NCBI GenBank assembly: GCA_001885315.1
Contig: MLPZ01000015.1
Coordinates: 62,001 to 126,000 of the forward strand
Direction: 5' to 3'
Origin: Treponema sp. CETP13
GTDB taxonomy: Bacteria; Spirochaetota; Spirochaetia; Treponematales; Treponemataceae
Length of the DNA stretch: 64,000 nucleotides
Shown: positions 62,054 through 64,000 of the stretch, piece after piece
Position numbering within the stretch: the stretch's first letter is position 1
Layout: each line of letters starts with the position of its first letter
Program-made: the position numbers and the translations under genes
The notes under the pieces: model-generated
What the model was told of the DNA's origin: nothing
Seen by the model: only the letters and a program-made list of their open reading frames with translations
The model's database searches: none

Positions 62054-63487
62054 TTGAACAACCAAAATCCTAATAAACCACCAAAATCAAAATTTTACAC
62101 TACAACACCGTTACCTAAACATAGGGGTAAACATAGTAAAAAAAATTTTAATACACCAAATAATAATAGTATTATTAAGAAATCAATAAAATTTAAATCT
62201 GATGATCAGCAACCAAAACAGAGGAAACACACAAATACGACAAACCTTACAAAGAGAACTAAACCTATATATCAAAAGCATACCCAAGCAGCGACTATTC
62301 AACAAAAACCACTATTTCGAAATATTCCAACTGAATCACAAGAAATTTTACAGAGTTTTGATACCTTATTACAACATATAAAACCATTAAGTAGTAAACA
62401 ACTACTAGAACTTCCTCATAACATAAAAGCCTTATCACATCAGCTAACAGACGAGCGCTCTACTCGCCACACAGGTTATATGAACCAAACAACACTGCTT
62501 TCTGCATACACAAACTATTTTATGTGGTGGAATCTTATGCGCCTTACACATTTATTTGCAGGACTTCCGGCAAAAGCTTTCGAGTCTTTAAAAGAAAATG
62601 ACTTTTGCTTAGATCTAGGCTCAGGACCTCTCACTCTTCCCGTTGCTTTATGGCTTTCTAGACCGGAACTACGCAAACTTAAATTAACTTTCTATTGTGT
62701 TGATCTTTCAACAACAGCACTCTCTTTAGGAGAAGAAATCTTTTTGTCTGTAGTTGCTGCAACAAACAGGAAAAGTCCAAATCCTTCGGATCCATGGAAT
62801 ATTATTCGTATTAAAGGTAATACAGATACAACACTAAACCATGATGTTTCTGCAGTTTTTTGTGCAAATATGTTTAACGAACTTTTTTGGAATTCAACAA
62901 CTCCTTTAGAATCTGATGCAAAAAAATACGCTAATATGCTTCGTCGTTATGCACAAAAAAAAGCCCTTATAATGGTTGTTGAACCAGGAATCCCACGAGC
63001 CGCACAATTTGTATCCCTCTTGCGAGATAATTTTTTACGCAATGAATACAGCATTATTTCCCCATGTCCTCATGAGAAAACATGCCCTATGAATGGTAAA
63101 AGAGGCAATAAATGGTGTCACTTTGTTTTATCAACTGCAAATGCTCCCAAAAAATTACAAAAATTATCTGATATTTCTAAACTAAGTAAAGACAGAGCAA
63201 CTTTATCTTTTATTATAGTTCGTCCAAAAGTAAATTCAGAAACAGCGATAGCGACTACAACAAATAATGTTAAAGATACCAAAACTTATATTAGAGTTGT
63301 TTCTGATCCAGTTCGTATTCCTGGAAAAGGGGTTGGTAGATATGCTTGTGCACCATGGGGACTAACTCTTGTAATGGAACCTCCCACAAGTTTTTCTGGA
63401 AGCCTCATACCTGTAAATTTGACAACTGAACAAGTGTACCATTTACCTATCGATAAAAAAACAGGTGCCAAGATTTTGTACTTTTAA
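62054..63487 (+). CDS. Rsm22-family ribosomal-subunit-associated methyltransferase-like protein
   Basis: 477 residues. The first 90 are Asn/Lys/Thr-rich and probably disordered. Then comes a methyltransferase fold with SAM loop LDLGSGPLTLPVAL, as in Rsm22 (METTL17) proteins that aid small-subunit assembly. A Cys/His cluster near 335-355 (CPHEKTCPM and KWCHF) matches the Fe-S-binding knuckle of that family. The TTG start follows AAAGGAAC by seven bases. Cytoplasmic. Confidence 0.85.
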   Translation: MNNQNPNKPPKSKFYTTTPLPKHRGKHSKKNFNTPNNNSIIKKSIKFKSDDQQPKQRKHTNTTNLTKRTKPIYQKHTQAATIQQKPLFRNIPTESQEILQSFDTLLQHIKPLSSKQLLELPHNIKALSHQLTDERSTRHTGYMNQTTLLSAYTNYFMWWNLMRLTHLFAGLPAKAFESLKENDFCLDLGSGPLTLPVALWLSRPELRKLKLTFYCVDLSTTALSLGEEIFLSVVAATNRKSPNPSDPWNIIRIKGNTDTTLNHDVSAVFCANMFNELFWNSTTPLESDAKKYANMLRRYAQKKALIMVVEPGIPRAAQFVSLLRDNFLRNEYSIISPCPHEKTCPMNGKRGNKWCHFVLSTANAPKKLQKLSDISKLSKDRATLSFIIVRPKVNSETAIATTTNNVKDTKTYIRVVSDPVRIPGKGVGRYACAPWGLTLVMEPPTSFSGSLIPVNLTTEQVYHLPIDKKTGAKILYF

Positions 63488-63543
63488 CAAAACCTTAACA
63501 ATTTACACATTATATTTTTAATTTTTTACTTTATTCTCTCAGC

Positions 63544-64000
63544 ATGAATCAATTTCTAGAGCTTGAACACAAGGTTATGAAGCTAGTTAAACAAATCAAG
63601 CCTCCAAAAACAAAAGGGGATCGAATTGTAAGAATTATTAACAACTTTTTTTACGTCTATACAGGAAGTCAAGTACAAGAAGTTGCCATGGAATTATCAG
63701 AATTAGATTTACCTGCCATAGCTGTTGTTAATGAAAAACTTAATTTACTTGGACTTATAAAAAGAGCTGATTTAGAAACTCAATTAAGCAAACCATATGG
63801 GCGTGAATTATTACAACGAACTTCTGTTGATGAATTAATGGTATCTCCACAAATATTTGTCTATAACCAGTCTATCGCAGTAATTATTGAAGAAATCCGT
63901 GATGATTTTCAAAATGAAACAATACAATATTACGCCCTTGTTGATAAGCAGCAACAATTCTGTGGTATTTTTTCTTCGCGGACAATGTTGCTTTACGCTG
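63544..64000 (+). CDS. CBS-domain protein, 3' end cut by the window
   Basis: 152 residues are visible and the frame is open to the edge. A pair of CBS repeats is suggested by GSQVQEVAMELSELDLPAIAVV...LLGLIKRADL and by VDELMVSPQIFVYNQSIAVI...YYALVDKQQQFCGIFSSRTM. Such modules bind adenosine nucleotides; in spirochaetes similar ones precede GGDEF or SpoIIE-phosphatase domains, which may follow outside the window. A TATTCT six bases before the ATG and no ribosome site suggest another leaderless mRNA, but the -35 is poor. Confidence 0.72.
   Translation, partial: MNQFLELEHKVMKLVKQIKPPKTKGDRIVRIINNFFYVYTGSQVQEVAMELSELDLPAIAVVNEKLNLLGLIKRADLETQLSKPYGRELLQRTSVDELMVSPQIFVYNQSIAVIIEEIRDDFQNETIQYYALVDKQQQFCGIFSSRTMLLYA

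Overview
The window is AT-rich, densely coded bacterial chromosome with no rRNA, tRNA, insertion sequence, prophage or CRISPR array that I can see. The mix points to an anaerobic or microaerophilic spirochaete of the Treponema/Spirochaetota type: many lipoproteins with loose lipoboxes, a TRL-family lipoprotein, hybrid cluster protein with rubredoxin, several diguanylate cyclases with unusual sensor halves, polar amino-acid ABC systems, TrkAH and an Rsm22-type protein. That assignment is inference from gene content and style, not from a marker gene.

Layout. 1-5.1 kb: MFS transporter, Acr3 arsenite permease, an unknown lipoprotein, then a short metal/sulfur operon (ArsR repressor, a 15-residue Cys-rich peptide, TauE/SafE permease). 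5.2-12 kb: HAD 5'-nucleotidase, a periplasmic-binding-like/GGDEF protein, a broken rlmF, an SGNH hydrolase and a long-chain acyl-CoA ligase. 12.2-17.5 kb: MntP, CorA, a four-module CoA-disulfide-reductase/rhodanese/TusA/DsrE protein, and a pyridoxal-kinase-like enzyme. 17.5-19.4 kb: pentapeptide-repeat protein and GH53 galactanase lipoprotein. 19.4-26.6 kb: a nitrosative-stress and Fe-S block (HcpR-like Crp/Fnr regulator, Rrf2/IscR-like regulator, IscS, IscU, two small lipoproteins, Hcp, enolase, rubredoxin). 26.7-34.3 kb: ZIP transporter, hemerythrin-GGDEF, arginase, TrkH-TrkA-ECF S component, cysteine synthase. 34.4-38.2 kb: cytidylate-kinase-like protein with a complete amino-acid ABC importer. 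38.2-50.6 kb: outer-membrane-like protein, alkaline phosphatase, YibE/F, glycosyltransferase, SpoU methyltransferase, YaaA, EttA, adenosine deaminase, PurU and a second amino-acid ABC importer. 50.7-64 kb: a GH31 protein with an altered active site, ProS, two exported or membrane proteins (one a diguanylate cyclase), a GerMN protein, PtsI, Der, a MerR regulator, an Rsm22 protein and a CBS-domain protein cut by the window edge.

The most interesting signals are regulatory. (1) The arsR-tauE operon carries a 15-codon CC-x-C peptide whose end overlaps a small terminator-like hairpin. (2) Two near-identical palindromes, GTTGT-N4-ACAAC, sit at the Crp/Fnr gene and at hcp; at hcp the centre falls at -41.5 from the predicted start of a promoter with no -35 box, and at the regulator's own gene the site overlaps the -35. 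(3) A TATTCCTAT dyad lies on the iscS -10 box, and an imperfect copy with the same spacing lies before cysK. (4) At least seven genes have a -10 box exactly 6-7 nt before the ATG and no Shine-Dalgarno, so leaderless transcription looks common here. (5) Strong intrinsic terminators abut the ribosome-binding site of the next gene at two loci, and a third lies inside a signal-peptide coding sequence. (6) Two tandem genes at 54.7-55.8 kb appear to use AUU start codons or lie next to them.

Functionally the centre of the window links sulfur trafficking (persulfide reductase, IscS/IscU, CysK), defence against NO and oxygen (Hcp, rubredoxin, hemerythrin-GGDEF) and c-di-GMP signalling (three GGDEF proteins, no EAL or HD-GYP partner seen). 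There is no gene-free stretch longer than 300 bases.
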